DNA of 44,796 nucleotides from Verrucomicrobia bacterium UBA4286 (GCA_002395905.1 DGVK01000062.1:1-44796); one strand, 5' to 3'; numbered from the stretch's first letter, positions 17,201 through 26,361 are shown. Numbers and translations: made by a program. The notes: generated by a model not told the origin, from the sequence alone.

Positions 17201-20200
17201 CGCTATCTTTCTGGCTCTTGCTGTTCGAATAGCGTTCGGACGTGTAGAATATCGCACGGCTGCGCGGCGGCACAAGGCGGGACGGGAAGTTGCCAAAACC
17301 CGCCGGATCAGTCTTCTTGCCGCGATTGACGCGGATGAAGCGATAATCTGCAAGATCCGCCCACTGGTCGGATGTGTTTTCGACTTCCACCCAGCCGGAT
17401 TCAAGTCCGTTTACATCCATACCCTCCAATGCGCCGCGATTTAGCGCATCCGTCGGCTTTGGCATTATCTCGCCGATGCGAAGGACTGAGCTATCGGCCA
17501 CTTCTGGGTTGATAGCACCTGTTTCCCTGTAAAGGTTTAATGCGGCCAATTGATTTACTACATTCTGTCCTGCAAAGTCGGCAAGGACGCCCAATTGCTG
17601 CAAGGTTTGGTCTGCAGAGTCGTCTGTGCGCTCGAAAATAGCACTGCCAACTCCAAAATCAGTATGGACGGAATAAATCTTCATGCCAGGGAGAGGATAT
17701 TTATTGCGCCGATCATTACCGAATGTAATAGGACCGGAAATTTCAGACGATGCCCACTGAATAACAGTTGTACTCGCAATCTCTTTGCCATCGCAATAAA
17801 GTTTGGCACCTGTTTGTGCGCCAAAGGCAAATGTCCAAACATGTGGCGCTGTCCAATTTTCAACTACACTTGAGGTTGCGGTGTCTGTTGTGTCAGTATG
17901 TCCCAGAGAGAAGGTACCATTGCCATTGGAGTATGCAAAAGCGTAAAATGTGTCAGAGTTCCGTTTTAATTGGCAACCGATAATTATGCCAGCCGCCCCT
18001 TCCGGCAATTCAGCTAGCACGCTTGCACACACTGCGTTGGTGCTGAAGTGGAGCGTCTCAACGACACCCTTCGAACCGACCTCGATTCCGCCTAAAGGTC
18101 CGCCAATCGCATTTGCCTCGAAACTGGACGGGAATGCCCAGCTGATATCGTCACTTGTCGAAGAGTGCTCACACTCCAGAGTTTGGATATCTTCAAGCGC
18201 AATATCCTTCAGCCATACGGCATCGTCCGCCTCCGGCGTCAAATCCTTGTTGTCGGACGGATTGTTCATCGCGTAACGTTGCGAGAAGACGAATACGACT
18301 TCATGCGCGCCATCGGGAATGTCGATCGCCGCCGCCGTCCAATCGTTCGTGCATTCCGTTTGCGCGAGGACGGGCGAATCGTCGAGAAGTACGTCGAAAT
18401 GCGAATAGTTGTCGCCCGCGAGCATTGCGCCGCCAAAATAAGACTTGTGCTTGAACGAAAGACGTTTTGGACCAACTATCGTCGCCTTGAGCGGAGTCGT
18501 GCACTGATATGCGTAGTCGGCCTGATTGTAGCTGCGAATGGTGTCGCCTTCAACCGTCCACGGATATTTCAGGCTTGTCTGCCAAACAGCATCCACGGCA
18601 TTGGCGAGAAGATCGCACCGAATGAATTTCACCTTGCGAACAGGCAGGAGGTAATCGGCACCAGCGGGACGCAGCGCCACGGAAAGAGTCTTATCCGCAG
18701 TAATATTCACGACAGGATTTGCGGATGAATATTCAAAGGCATCATCCAGTTTTTCGATTATTGGATCTGAGCCATCTAAAGTATAGTAGATACTCGCGCC
18801 CTCAATTGGGGAAGAAAGACGCACCGAAATTCTCTCGGAAAATACGCGCCCAGAGGTGACTTCCTCGCCCGTGCCATCGACAAAAACAATCGCTTCGTCG
18901 CTATACGTCTTCAAGGCGTCGCGCCATTCAGCGACATACGAACATGTCTCACGCAGGACTCGCGCGTTATCGTTGTCGGCATCGCCGAGCACTAGCCCGA
19001 ATTCGCTCGACGAAGTAGAGAAATACCACGAAGCGTCTTTGTCGCCGCCGTATGCCATGATTGTATGGCGCGTCACATTGCCGTCTTTGAAATAAAAACC
19101 TCTTCCATACGCGAACGGCGAACAGATGTTATTGCCTTGCGCTCTGGCGTGTCCGCAGCCCATATTGTGGGCGTTCTCGTGAATCATGGTGTGTTGCTTG
19201 CCGATATCGACTGCACGGATACTGCAAACGCTGAAAGCGCACTCATGTTGGCTTGCCACATTATCAGGCGAATTGAGCGGCGAGCTGTTGCCGAGCGTAT
19301 TACCAGTCACATCCACAAGTAGCGTCACGGTGTCAGCACCATACATCTCGCGCGCCGCACGCAGGCCGACAGCCGCATCCACGCCTGCCGCCGCAAGCCC
19401 AGGCGCCGAATTGATGTCGCCGTACGTGCCGTCGACCTTGCACACTCCGGCGAGGCGATACGAATAGAACCTGTCGAGTTTGTTCGTGACAAGCACGTCG
19501 TTCATCTTTTTGATCTGCTCTTGCGCGAACTCTTCAAGCGTAACGCCCTTGTTTGCCACGTACGCCTGCGCGCCATTGTCATACGCGACGAGCACATCGA
19601 CTGTCGGCACACGGAAGCCTTGCTTCGATTTGAGCGAGAGTGTCTTGGTTGTGCTGTCATAGACAAGTTCGCGCCCAGCTCCAAGCCCATCCACCTGCAT
19701 GCTCTGCCAATTTACAAGTCCGCCAGGCGCGACAAGCAATGCAACTCCATCCTCGTGGGGTTCGCCGCCAAGAACCAGGCGCAGAGTCGAACAGTCAAGC
19801 GAGCGTGTACCTGTCTGGACAAGAGAAGCACCATGTGCGAGTGTGATAGTCGATTGCTTGGCATAAAGATTCGCAATAGTCACTGGCTTGGCAAGGACAA
19901 GCCCTGCACCGTTTATCGTCAGGTTTGCCGTAGCGAAACCAGATACATCGCATTCTGCGCCAATTGCAAGATAGCCGTTTGTGACCGTGATTGCGGCTCC
20001 ATCTGCCTTGGTCGATAGAGACCCTGTCACATTGGCGGAAACGGGATTCCACTGGTCACCCAAACGTGTGCCATTTGCGCAAACGAGATTCTTTACGGAA
20101 AGCGAGCCGCAGAGTTTTGCGTTGCTGCCGTCGAGGGTCACAATGCCGTCGCCCGTGATTGCGCCCGAGCCTGTGAGCCTAGCCCCGCTTGCGATGGTAT

Positions 20201-23200
20201 ATACGCCGGTGTTTTGGTGCTCGGCATTCATCACAAGTGTCATACCACCACCAACCGATGTCGCGCCGACATACGTCAACGGTTGACCATTGAAGCTGTT
20301 CTGTATGAATGTGCCAACGCCGGAAATGTTTATGCCACCGTTGGCATTGGCGAAGTTCGCCGTGCCGTCCGCATAGATGATGTTGTTTGTCAGCGTGGCT
20401 TTGTTGGAGAACGTGAACGTCGGCGACCCCTCCCGCAGATAGACATACGGTGAGGCCGTCTTTTCGGCGGATGAATCAAAGAGAGAATCTGCGCTCACTG
20501 ATATCGTCGGGGCGTTGTATAACTCGAAAGCGCGGCCATAACTCTTGTTATCGCCAGCGACGGTGAACGAGCCGCCCTTGAAATTCAACCTGCGGCGGAA
20601 ATTGACCATTCCCCGGACCTCTATCCCGCCGCCGTTTTCGACATTGACAATCGAATTGTTGCCATTATCCGCCAAAGCATCGCTTCCCTCGAATACAAGC
20701 CTTCCGTTGTCCTTTACGGTAATCTGCAAACTCCCGAACAATCCGCGATTGTTGCCATTTGCGGTAAACACCGTCGTCCCTTCCCCGATGTTGAATTTAG
20801 ACGTGCTCCAGAATGTGCCGGAATTGTTGAATTGGTTGAACACCTGCGTATTTCCGGCGCCTGGGGCGACATTGAGCGTCGAGGCCGCTCCTACTATAAT
20901 AACATTCGAATTCGTCGCGCACGTCGCGGTGGCGTACTGGCCGAATGGCGCGTTGAATGTGTAGGTCTTTCCATCCGCGACATAGAAAGACGTGGAATCC
21001 ATCTTGACGGGGACATTGAACGAAATGCTGTTCGGCGGGGAGAAATTCGCACCGGGAAGCGATATGTGCGCATCTTCGTCGCCCCTGGCAAAAGTGTATG
21101 CGCTTGTAGTTGCAGAGATTTCGGCAACCTTTGGATTTACTGCCCCTTTGACTGTGACGACGGGCGCGGCGTTTTCTGCTATATCTCCGAATGTCACCGT
21201 TGGCTGGTTTAGATTCGCAAAGCCGTACACCGAATCATTCCACGCAAGTACTGCCGAATCATCCATCCATCTGCCGTTGCCATTCTGCCCTGCTTCGCCG
21301 GACCATGCGAGCGGAACATTTTCCGTAAACGAGACGCTGCGGAGGAAGAGCCCGTGCGTTTTGCCCGTCGTCGCCCCGATGTTGTTCTGGCTGTACACAA
21401 AGCGCACATCATGTGTCCCCTCGGGAATAGCGACACTTCGCGTGATGTCGCTGGAGGATCCCTTTGTGTCGCTCATAACAGTTTCGCCGTCGATTGTCAC
21501 GGTAAAGGCGCTGCCCGTCAAGAACATTGTCTTGTATGTGAAACTCATTAGCTTTGGTCCTTCAACGAGAGTGCCAAGCCATGTATAATTGTGTAGTGCA
21601 CCGTCGGCGAACGGGTAGTTGAAAATGTAGGTGCTGACGCTTGTGCCCCATTCATTCTGCGGCGACCCCGACCACACGCGGGTCGAATCGCCCAGCCATG
21701 TGCTCATATCGGCATTCCCTTTGTTCTTACTCCTGTAGTTAGATGCAAAAACTGCGCTCGCCTTGCCATTCCCGTCAACCGCAATGGCCTTTATCGTGCA
21801 GTTTTTCGTTACGCTTATGGGTGACGAATATTGTGCCGATGACGTCGTCGGGGTCGAGCCATCGGTTGTGTAGTATATCGTCTGCCCGGTCTTGTCTGCT
21901 GTGAGTGTGACCGGGATTGTGCCGTTGAACGATGCCACGTCACGAGGTGAAATGGCTACTTCGGTCTGGTTGTCCACCAGCTGCAGGTCATCAAGCCAAA
22001 CGCCGGATTTTTTGTAGTGGGAGTTGCCCTGATTGTAGAGAATGGCGAGTTTGTGGCTTCCCGCTGGAATGTCTATATAGTCCTGCCGCCATGTCATGCT
22101 CGATTCTGCGGTCGAAAAGTAGCCGCCGTCGTCGCAAACCACTGAAAAACGCCCCCACAGCCCTTTGCCTTCGGAGAGAGAAGGGAAGTTTGACTTGTGC
22201 CTGAAATACAACCGCTTGGGACCTTCTGTTATGGTTGAGATGTAGGAGATTTTCTCCGGTCCGTAAGTTTCGCCGAATTCATAGTTGTGCAGCACCGTCT
22301 TTGCGCCGTTTGTCCAGTCAGAATCGCTTGCACCCGACCATGGATAGTCCCCGTCCGTCTGCCAGGCGAGACCGGCAATCGGCAACGTTCCCTTAACAAC
22401 CTTGATTGAGCGCATTGACTCCGCGACACCGTTTGTGACAATGCATGCAGTAAGAGTGGTTGTGTCTTTTATGGTTATGCTTGTATTGAAGCGATATGGT
22501 ATGGAGGTCGTGTTAGGAGTCGTTCCGTCGAGAGTCAGGTAGATTCTCGCGCTTTCTGGATAGGAACTGCTACCGGTTAGCGTAATCTGTATTGAATCTT
22601 CGAAGATTTGCCCGTGGCTGATATCATTGCCACTGGAGTCAAGGAATCGGACATCCCACTCGTACGGAATGGAATGCTCGCGCCATTCGCTGACGCCTTT
22701 GTAGGAGAGAGTCAGGACTTTGCGGTTGTTGTTCTTTTCCTCCGTACCTACGGGTACGCCATATTCCTTCGGCGTTATGTCCGGAGTGGAGTAGTATGGG
22801 ATTGCTTCGAAATAATAGTCAGCATCTGATGTGTAGTTGTATCCCATCACAGTATAGCGCGGTTTCCCAGATGCATCAAGGAAGTGGTAGCCGCAGGAAT
22901 ACGAAGTCGATTGGGGGCCAGATTTTGATCCTTGCCGGTTGCTATGTCCGCAGCCCATGTTGTGTCCAACCTCGTGCGACATAGTGTAGCGGTTCCAGAC
23001 GCGCCGGATATGGCAGACGTTGCAGGTCTGCCCGATGCTGTTTGCTACCACCGCATTACTTGCAATGGCATCGCCGTCCGCACCACCCAGTGGATAGCCT
23101 ATACCAGTTGTATAGGAACTTGCGCTTTCATCGACATCCACAAGCAGCGTGACGATATCTGCGCCATAATAATCTCGCAGCGCGGGTATATGGCTGAAAG

Positions 23201-24020
23201 GCGCTTCGCCTACACGTAGCGAATTCAGAATCGGGTTGGTTATGTTTGGATATGTCGCATTGACTTGAGTGATGCCGACAAGACGGTAGAAAAAGAGGTG
23301 GTCAAGCTGCGACTTCTGTAGCACTATGTTCATCTTGTTGATGGCATAGTCGGCAAACTCCTCGATCGTATCGGCATCTGGGCAGTTACCACCTTCCACC
23401 CACGCCTTCGCCCCCTTGTCAAAGGCGACTAGGATATCTACGACGCTCTTTTGCTCTGCGAGAGGGAATTCATTGCCGGATGCGCCAAGCAGCGTGCGCG
23501 ACTTTTTGGTTGATGTGGTCTTGGTTTCTTCGACGGCTGGCTGAGGGACCTCGATATCGCCGCCGCATGTGCCGCACTCGCCGTCATCCATCTGCGAATT
23601 GTCGCGCTCGACTATGAGCACCTTGCCGTCCTTGCAGCGGACGGTGTACTGCCGCCGGTTCATGAAATCGTCCACGGATATGCGGGCGGACTTTTCGCTT
23701 ACCTTCACAATCGCCGAGGCCGAGCCATTCGCATCCTTCGCGATAAAGCTCTGCCCCGCGATACCGGCCGGCGGTGCGGAAACGATTCTGAGGGCATAGT
23801 CCACATCGCCGAAAAGCCTGAGGTTCAGCGTGTCGCCTACTGCGACTGCGGGGACTGTCCCCACATTCGTCGACATCTCCGCACGCCGCAACACAGGCGC
23901 TTCGGCGTCATGCGCCACGCCACTGGAGAAGTCGAGTGTATACTCCGCCGCACAGACCGCAACCGACCAAAAGAGCGACAACGCGATAAGCAGCACCGTC
24001 GCATTTTTTCCTCCAGACAT
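14256..24020 (-). CDS. giant exported protein: two metzincin-like protease domains, lamin-tail domain and CotH kinase-like domain
   Basis: A 3254-residue protein starting at the ATG at 24020 (GAGGAGGT upstream) with a Sec signal peptide. Order, in approximate residues: metzincin 1 with HEVGHNMGCGH at 349-359 and a VMGY Met-turn; chitobiase C-terminal-like beta domains (457-533, 692-762) with YYTTDGSTP; a repetitive, Gly/Asn-rich beta-helix-like stretch (1000-1390); metzincin 2 with HENAHNMGCGH at 1614 and an IMAYGG turn; a third chitobiase-like domain (1707-1797); a LamG-like beta sandwich (1950-2120); a lamin-tail domain (about 2183-2313); and a CotH domain with DLRGNTSAG (about 2577) and GYDFNLTFG (about 2807). 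CotH proteins are atypical kinases; metzincins are zinc endopeptidases. Substrates and cell location beyond export are unknown. The two metzincin blocks look like an internal duplication. Confidence 0.8.
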   Translation of the reverse strand: MSGGKNATVLLIALSLFWSVAVCAAEYTLDFSSGVAHDAEAPVLRRAEMSTNVGTVPAVAVGDTLNLRLFGDVDYALRIVSAPPAGIAGQSFIAKDANGSASAIVKVSEKSARISVDDFMNRRQYTVRCKDGKVLIVERDNSQMDDGECGTCGGDIEVPQPAVEETKTTSTKKSRTLLGASGNEFPLAEQKSVVDILVAFDKGAKAWVEGGNCPDADTIEEFADYAINKMNIVLQKSQLDHLFFYRLVGITQVNATYPNITNPILNSLRVGEAPFSHIPALRDYYGADIVTLLVDVDESASSYTTGIGYPLGGADGDAIASNAVVANSIGQTCNVCHIRRVWNRYTMSHEVGHNMGCGHSNRQGSKSGPQSTSYSCGYHFLDASGKPRYTVMGYNYTSDADYYFEAIPYYSTPDITPKEYGVPVGTEEKNNNRKVLTLSYKGVSEWREHSIPYEWDVRFLDSSGNDISHGQIFEDSIQITLTGSSSYPESARIYLTLDGTTPNTTSIPYRFNTSITIKDTTTLTACIVTNGVAESMRSIKVVKGTLPIAGLAWQTDGDYPWSGASDSDWTNGAKTVLHNYEFGETYGPEKISYISTITEGPKRLYFRHKSNFPSLSEGKGLWGRFSVVCDDGGYFSTAESSMTWRQDYIDIPAGSHKLAILYNQGNSHYKKSGVWLDDLQLVDNQTEVAISPRDVASFNGTIPVTLTADKTGQTIYYTTDGSTPTTSSAQYSSPISVTKNCTIKAIAVDGNGKASAVFASNYRSKNKGNADMSTWLGDSTRVWSGSPQNEWGTSVSTYIFNYPFADGALHNYTWLGTLVEGPKLMSFTYKTMFLTGSAFTVTIDGETVMSDTKGSSSDITRSVAIPEGTHDVRFVYSQNNIGATTGKTHGLFLRSVSFTENVPLAWSGEAGQNGNGRWMDDSAVLAWNDSVYGFANLNQPTVTFGDIAENAAPVVTVKGAVNPKVAEISATTSAYTFARGDEDAHISLPGANFSPPNSISFNVPVKMDSTSFYVADGKTYTFNAPFGQYATATCATNSNVIIVGAASTLNVAPGAGNTQVFNQFNNSGTFWSTSKFNIGEGTTVFTANGNNRGLFGSLQITVKDNGRLVFEGSDALADNGNNSIVNVENGGGIEVRGMVNFRRRLNFKGGSFTVAGDNKSYGRAFELYNAPTISVSADSLFDSSAEKTASPYVYLREGSPTFTFSNKATLTNNIIYADGTANFANANGGINISGVGTFIQNSFNGQPLTYVGATSVGGGMTLVMNAEHQNTGVYTIASGARLTGSGAITGDGIVTLDGSNAKLCGSLSVKNLVCANGTRLGDQWNPVSANVTGSLSTKADGAAITVTNGYLAIGAECDVSGFATANLTINGAGLVLAKPVTIANLYAKQSTITLAHGASLVQTGTRSLDCSTLRLVLGGEPHEDGVALLVAPGGLVNWQSMQVDGLGAGRELVYDSTTKTLSLKSKQGFRVPTVDVLVAYDNGAQAYVANKGVTLEEFAQEQIKKMNDVLVTNKLDRFYSYRLAGVCKVDGTYGDINSAPGLAAAGVDAAVGLRAAREMYGADTVTLLVDVTGNTLGNSSPLNSPDNVASQHECAFSVCSIRAVDIGKQHTMIHENAHNMGCGHARAQGNNICSPFAYGRGFYFKDGNVTRHTIMAYGGDKDASWYFSTSSSEFGLVLGDADNDNARVLRETCSYVAEWRDALKTYSDEAIVFVDGTGEEVTSGRVFSERISVRLSSPIEGASIYYTLDGSDPIIEKLDDAFEYSSANPVVNITADKTLSVALRPAGADYLLPVRKVKFIRCDLLANAVDAVWQTSLKYPWTVEGDTIRSYNQADYAYQCTTPLKATIVGPKRLSFKHKSYFGGAMLAGDNYSHFDVLLDDSPVLAQTECTNDWTAAAIDIPDGAHEVVFVFSQRYAMNNPSDNKDLTPEADDAVWLKDIALEDIQTLECEHSSTSDDISWAFPSSFEANAIGGPLGGIEVGSKGVVETLHFSTNAVCASVLAELPEGAAGIIIGCQLKRNSDTFYAFAYSNGNGTFSLGHTDTTDTATSSVVENWTAPHVWTFAFGAQTGAKLYCDGKEIASTTVIQWASSEISGPITFGNDRRNKYPLPGMKIYSVHTDFGVGSAIFERTDDSADQTLQQLGVLADFAGQNVVNQLAALNLYRETGAINPEVADSSVLRIGEIMPKPTDALNRGALEGMDVNGLESGWVEVENTSDQWADLADYRFIRVNRGKKTDPAGFGNFPSRLVPPRSRAIFYTSERYSNSKSQKDSAFENGKFKGKPEIFKDYGNILVWGDKVNPKKSPFVRLYYMPNAATTNVVDTVVIPSDLPEGWSIIVGDAAEGEGTRRWMCPTPTRGRANTSTDRLKRIGPNVGPLYEISSLKKTDVANEFARPVPPAKPGEDYAITLPINPVMNPNGTFSPRTKDKIESIKLVYRKDLDDATLTTNVVTMTTKSTDKKAWGDQYTAAIPASYFPAAGHLMQWKVLITDGEGVEWTSPSFNNPDDGYEWYGTIVEPDTATQMSATLPTWHMFASGNHLTQMDVDADKQDRSKVPNQARVAIYDSSTSNYYDYVRIDLRGNTSAGFTKKGHGLRFAKAHPLTMTDVVTGEPIEEIRKTSLISEFADPSYMRQMIAFWLWRRMGNLVPFDFPVRCNLNGEFYQLAFNSERFTDELIEDVYGLDKFGYGYKNVGTMKSGPKNDNTYGTSAGGAEKKTPDDEDEKNVDVLEDELRYYLKQYGAQSVGEDVENLTRFVVEKFDLPAWLNYLASARITQEMDDVWANVCIYYDNPDMKEGARGTGTWMPLGYDFNLTFGQHYRDGGMSASGLKAQDDWFKCHPFYGGNRVRCYASPAMTSTINNGNDGFESVLQSAKFRRLYLRRLRTLMDQELKEPGTAEADTPFMVKMREMADLMRADSRLDGAKWLNDGSDAAIDVWPDGKRPSDIDEGIEDIWNNYVVPRREHLYVTHSVTNTAWKIGYGSRYNAGIPEAQSSIESLAPNITLDFSRHAEGVVVVSNANDEVVDMSGWTLRFGVEWTLPAGTVCDSNDCIYVVSDRRAYIAAHLDELTDQVIVGNADFGGIGAVVLNSSDGTCLHGLSSADGVLTFAAKNDKAAAAVVKTIAPTLTADDKEAGLSADNLVVRAVAAGEGTYQAVVDVNPATVAAPRFAAAGDDPPVAAVTDDAGETIVSSSIDNAVIGLWYGYEVADELGESAAFAPDAESFIRATANGPMTIRSSPRTEPCGFFRVKALPVKP

Positions 24021-24044
24021 GTTCCACCTCCTCTGTTTGGTGCA

Positions 24045-24055
24045 ATTATACCATA
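24045..24055 (-). promoter_or_regulatory. extended -10 promoter (TATGGTATAAT) of the giant protein gene
   Basis: TATGGTATAAT on the minus strand, -10 at 24050-24045. Transcription would begin near 24038, leaving a short leader that holds the GAGGAGGT ribosome-binding site. Confidence 0.65.
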
Positions 24056-24097
24056 ATTTACCCTGCACCGCCCAATCGGCGAACACCGGATTGCACG

Positions 24098-25462
24098 CTA
24101 GTTCTTGAACGAGTGAATCGGCGCTGGGATGCGGCCGCGTCGGGAAACAAGCCCTTCGCATGAAAACTTAGACACTTTCATAACCGGCGCGTGGCCTAGG
24201 AGTCCGCCGAAGTTCACGCTGTCGCCGACTTTCTTCCCCGCGACCGGTATCACTCGAACCGCCGTCGTCTTCTGGTTCACCATTCCTATCGCCGCTTCGT
24301 CGGCTATTATACCGCTTATCGTCGCCGCGCTCGTGTCGCCGGGTATCGCAATCATGTCCAGCCCGACGGAGCATACGCACGTCATGGCCTCAAGCTTTTC
24401 TATCGTGAGCGCGCCGGCGTTCACCGCGTCGATCATGCCCTGGTCCTCCGAGACGGGTATGAACGCGCCGGAGAGCCCGCCCACATAAGAGCTCGCCATT
24501 ACGCCTCCCTTCTTCACCTGGTCGTTGAGGAGCGCGAGCGCGGCGGTCGTGCCGGGAGCGCCCGGTTCTTCAAGACCGATTTCGCGCAGGATGTCCGCAA
24601 CGCTGTCGCCGACAGCCGGTGTTGGCGCGAGCGAGAGGTCGATTATGCCGAATGGCACGCCCAGGCGCTTCGCCGCCTCCTGCGCGACAAGCTGCCCGAC
24701 ACGCGTTATCTTGAAAGCCGTGCGCTTTATCGTCTCGCAGAGCGTCTCAAAGTCCGCCCCGCGAATGGACTTGAGGACGTGGTTCACAACACCAGGACCC
24801 GACACGCCGACGTTTATCACCGCGTCGGCTTCGCTCACGCCGTGGAACGCACCCGCCATGAACGGGTTGTCGTCCGGCGCGTTGCAGAGGACTACGAGCT
24901 TCGCGCAGCCGATGGAATCGCGGTCTTTTGTCCGCTCTGCCGTCGCTTTCACTATTTCGCCCATGAGCCGCACGGCGTCCATGTCGATTCCCGTTTTGGT
25001 GGAGCCCACGTTCACCGACGAGCATAGGCGCTCGGTCGTCGCCATCGCTTCGGGGATTGAGCGTATGAGCAGCTCGTCGGCGAGGGTCATTCCCTTCGAG
25101 ACGACCGCCGAATAGCCGCCTATGAAGTTGACGCCAAGCTTCTTCGCCGCGCGGTCGAGGGTTTTGGCTATCTTCACGAAATCGCCCGGCTTTTTGCAGC
25201 ACGCCGAGCCGACGATCGCCGCGGGGGTTATGGATATGCGCTTGTTCACGATCGGTATTCCGAATTCGCGCCCTATCTCGTCACCAGTCTTCACAAGGTC
25301 TTTGGCGAGACGGGTCAACTTGGCGTATATCCTGTCGCAGGTCGTCTTGAGGGACGCGTCGGCGCAGTCGAGAAGCGACACGCCCATCGTAATCGTGCGC
25401 ACGTCCAGATTCTCCTCGAGGATCATCTTGTTCGTCTCGAGGACTTCGAATATATTGATCAT
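24098..25462 (-). CDS. UPF0210 (DUF711) family protein
   Basis: A 454-residue cytoplasmic protein of the UPF0210 family (PF05167). Recognisable features are the N-terminal [68 protein letters not shown] and [23 protein letters not shown]. The family is widespread in anaerobes and almost always follows an UPF0237 ACT-domain gene, as here (5-bp gap). The enzymatic function is unknown; a link to amino-acid or radical chemistry has been suspected for the fold but cannot be shown here. Confidence 0.9.
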   Translation of the reverse strand: MINIFEVLETNKMILEENLDVRTITMGVSLLDCADASLKTTCDRIYAKLTRLAKDLVKTGDEIGREFGIPIVNKRISITPAAIVGSACCKKPGDFVKIAKTLDRAAKKLGVNFIGGYSAVVSKGMTLADELLIRSIPEAMATTERLCSSVNVGSTKTGIDMDAVRLMGEIVKATAERTKDRDSIGCAKLVVLCNAPDDNPFMAGAFHGVSEADAVINVGVSGPGVVNHVLKSIRGADFETLCETIKRTAFKITRVGQLVAQEAAKRLGVPFGIIDLSLAPTPAVGDSVADILREIGLEEPGAPGTTAALALLNDQVKKGGVMASSYVGGLSGAFIPVSEDQGMIDAVNAGALTIEKLEAMTCVCSVGLDMIAIPGDTSAATISGIIADEAAIGMVNQKTTAVRVIPVAGKKVGDSVNFGGLLGHAPVMKVSKFSCEGLVSRRGRIPAPIHSFKN

Positions 25463-25467
25463 GGCTC

Positions 25468-25740
25468 TCAGACCCTGTGCATCTTCTCGAAAATCTCGCT
25501 CTTCTGGCAGCGTATCTTGAGTCCCATCGAAACGCCTATCTCTCCCAGATCGGCCGCGACGTCCTCGAAGCTCTTGCAGCAGCCGGTGATGTCGACTATC
25601 ATCATCATGTTGAAATAGTTCTGGACTACCGTCTGGGAGATGTCCAGAATGTTGATCTTGTTCTTGGCGAGATACGCGCTTGTTTTGGCGATGATGCCGA
25701 CGGTATCCTTGCCGACGACTGTGATGATTGCTTTTTTCAT
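25468..25740 (-). CDS. UPF0237 ACT-domain protein
   Basis: A 90-residue protein that is a single ACT domain: [34 protein letters not shown] strand-helix ([13 protein letters not shown]), and [13 protein letters not shown] domains bind amino acids and often regulate enzymes. It is immediately followed by its usual partner UPF0210. I place the start at the ATG at 25740; an ATG at 25746 is in frame but lies upstream of the expected transcription start. The -10 box ends at 25750, so translation from 25740 would be leaderless or nearly so. Confidence 0.9.
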   Translation of the reverse strand: MKKAIITVVGKDTVGIIAKTSAYLAKNKINILDISQTVVQNYFNMMMIVDITGCCKSFEDVAADLGEIGVSMGLKIRCQKSEIFEKMHRV

Positions 25741-25749
25741 GACCATCGT

Positions 25750-25760
25750 ATTATACCATA
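25750..25760 (-). promoter_or_regulatory. extended -10 promoter overlapping the end of the XRE gene
   Basis: TATGGTATAAT on the minus strand. The same bases encode the last codons of the upstream gene (ATT ATG GTA TAA, Ile-Met-Val-stop), so the promoter of the UPF0237-UPF0210 pair is embedded in a coding end. Confidence 0.6.
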
Positions 25761-26233
25761 ATATACGGTTCTCCACAGAACGAGCATACCGCGCCGTCGT
25801 GCACCGCCGCTCCGCAACCGGGGCAGCGCCTTTCAAGAACTTCGCCGCATACGGCGCAGTAACGCCCTCCCGCAGGATCGGCCTCCTCCCGGTCGGGTCG
25901 CGCGAACACGCGCCCCTCCACCTCGTAGCGGCGGTTCGATGGACATGACGCGTTCGGACAGTACCCCGTATGCGCCGCAGCTCTCTTCCCCTCCGCCACG
26001 ATGCGCGCCGGCTCTGCAGCATCTTCTTCCTCATTGGACGGCAGCGGTATGCCGAATTTTTTCGACAGCCTTCCTATGACATCGTCATTGAGCTTGGTGC
26101 CGTCGCCCTGCTCGAACATTGAAATAGCCGACTGCTTGCAGCCAAGTTCAGAGGCCAGCTCGCCTTGCGATATCTTAGCCGCACGGCGCGCTTCCTTGAT
26201 CTTGAAGCAGAACTCTGGACTTAGGTTTGTCAT
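25751..26233 (-). CDS. XRE-family regulator with C-terminal zinc ribbons
   Basis: A 160-residue protein. Residues about 8-62 form a Cro/C1-type helix-turn-helix (IKEARRAAKISQGELASELG, then KQSAISMFEQGDG). After a linker, residues 90-157 carry paired Cys motifs: CPNASCPSN, CAVCG, CPGCG and CSFCG, consistent with two zinc ribbons. This combination suggests a DNA-binding regulator with a zinc-stabilised protein- or nucleic-acid-binding tail; the target is unknown. Its promoter overlaps one of the DnaA-like boxes just upstream, so DnaA could control it (inference). The ATG lies 8 bases after the -10. Confidence 0.8.
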   Translation of the reverse strand: MTNLSPEFCFKIKEARRAAKISQGELASELGCKQSAISMFEQGDGTKLNDDVIGRLSKKFGIPLPSNEEEDAAEPARIVAEGKRAAAHTGYCPNASCPSNRRYEVEGRVFARPDREEADPAGGRYCAVCGEVLERRCPGCGAAVHDGAVCSFCGEPYIMV

Positions 26234-26241
26234 GGGTACAT

Positions 26242-26270
26242 ATTATGGACTTTATTTTATCAACTTGCAA
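26242..26270 (-). promoter_or_regulatory. promoter of the XRE/zinc-ribbon gene
   Basis: On the minus strand TTGCAA (26270-26265), 17-bp spacer, CATAAT (26247-26242). The ATG at 26233 is 8 bases further, so the message is leaderless or nearly so. The first TTATCAAC box (26257-26265) lies in the spacer and touches the -35. Confidence 0.55.
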
Positions 26271-26361
26271 GGGGGAAGTTATCAACATTATCAACAGGGT
26301 TATCAACTTATCAACACCATGTAGACTACTTTGTTGATAACCCGTGTTGATATTATCAATA
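26257..26361. repeat. cluster of eight DnaA-box-like 9-mers (TTATCAACA type)
   Basis: Forward copies: TTATCAACT 26257-26265, TTATCAACA 26279-26287, TTATCAACA 26288-26296, TTATCAACT 26300-26308, TTATCAACA 26308-26316, TTATCAATA 26353-26361. Reverse copies: TGTTGATAA 26332-26340 and TGTTGATAT 26345-26353. The classical DnaA box is TTATCCACA; one base differs. Two copies abut head-to-tail and others are 8-12 bp apart, like iterons. The same 9-mer occurs three times in the dnaA-mnmG gap. Alternative roles: origin sub-site, DnaA titration site, or DnaA-controlled promoter. Confidence 0.75.

Noticed and set aside
24021..24161. 47-codon extension upstream of the giant protein
   Set aside because: It crosses the TATGGTATAAT promoter and the GAGGAGGT ribosome-binding site, and the signal peptide begins at 24020.
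25741..26034. Long N-terminal extension of the UPF0237 protein
   Set aside because: The extension overlaps the XRE/zinc-ribbon gene in another frame; the ACT domain starts at 25740.
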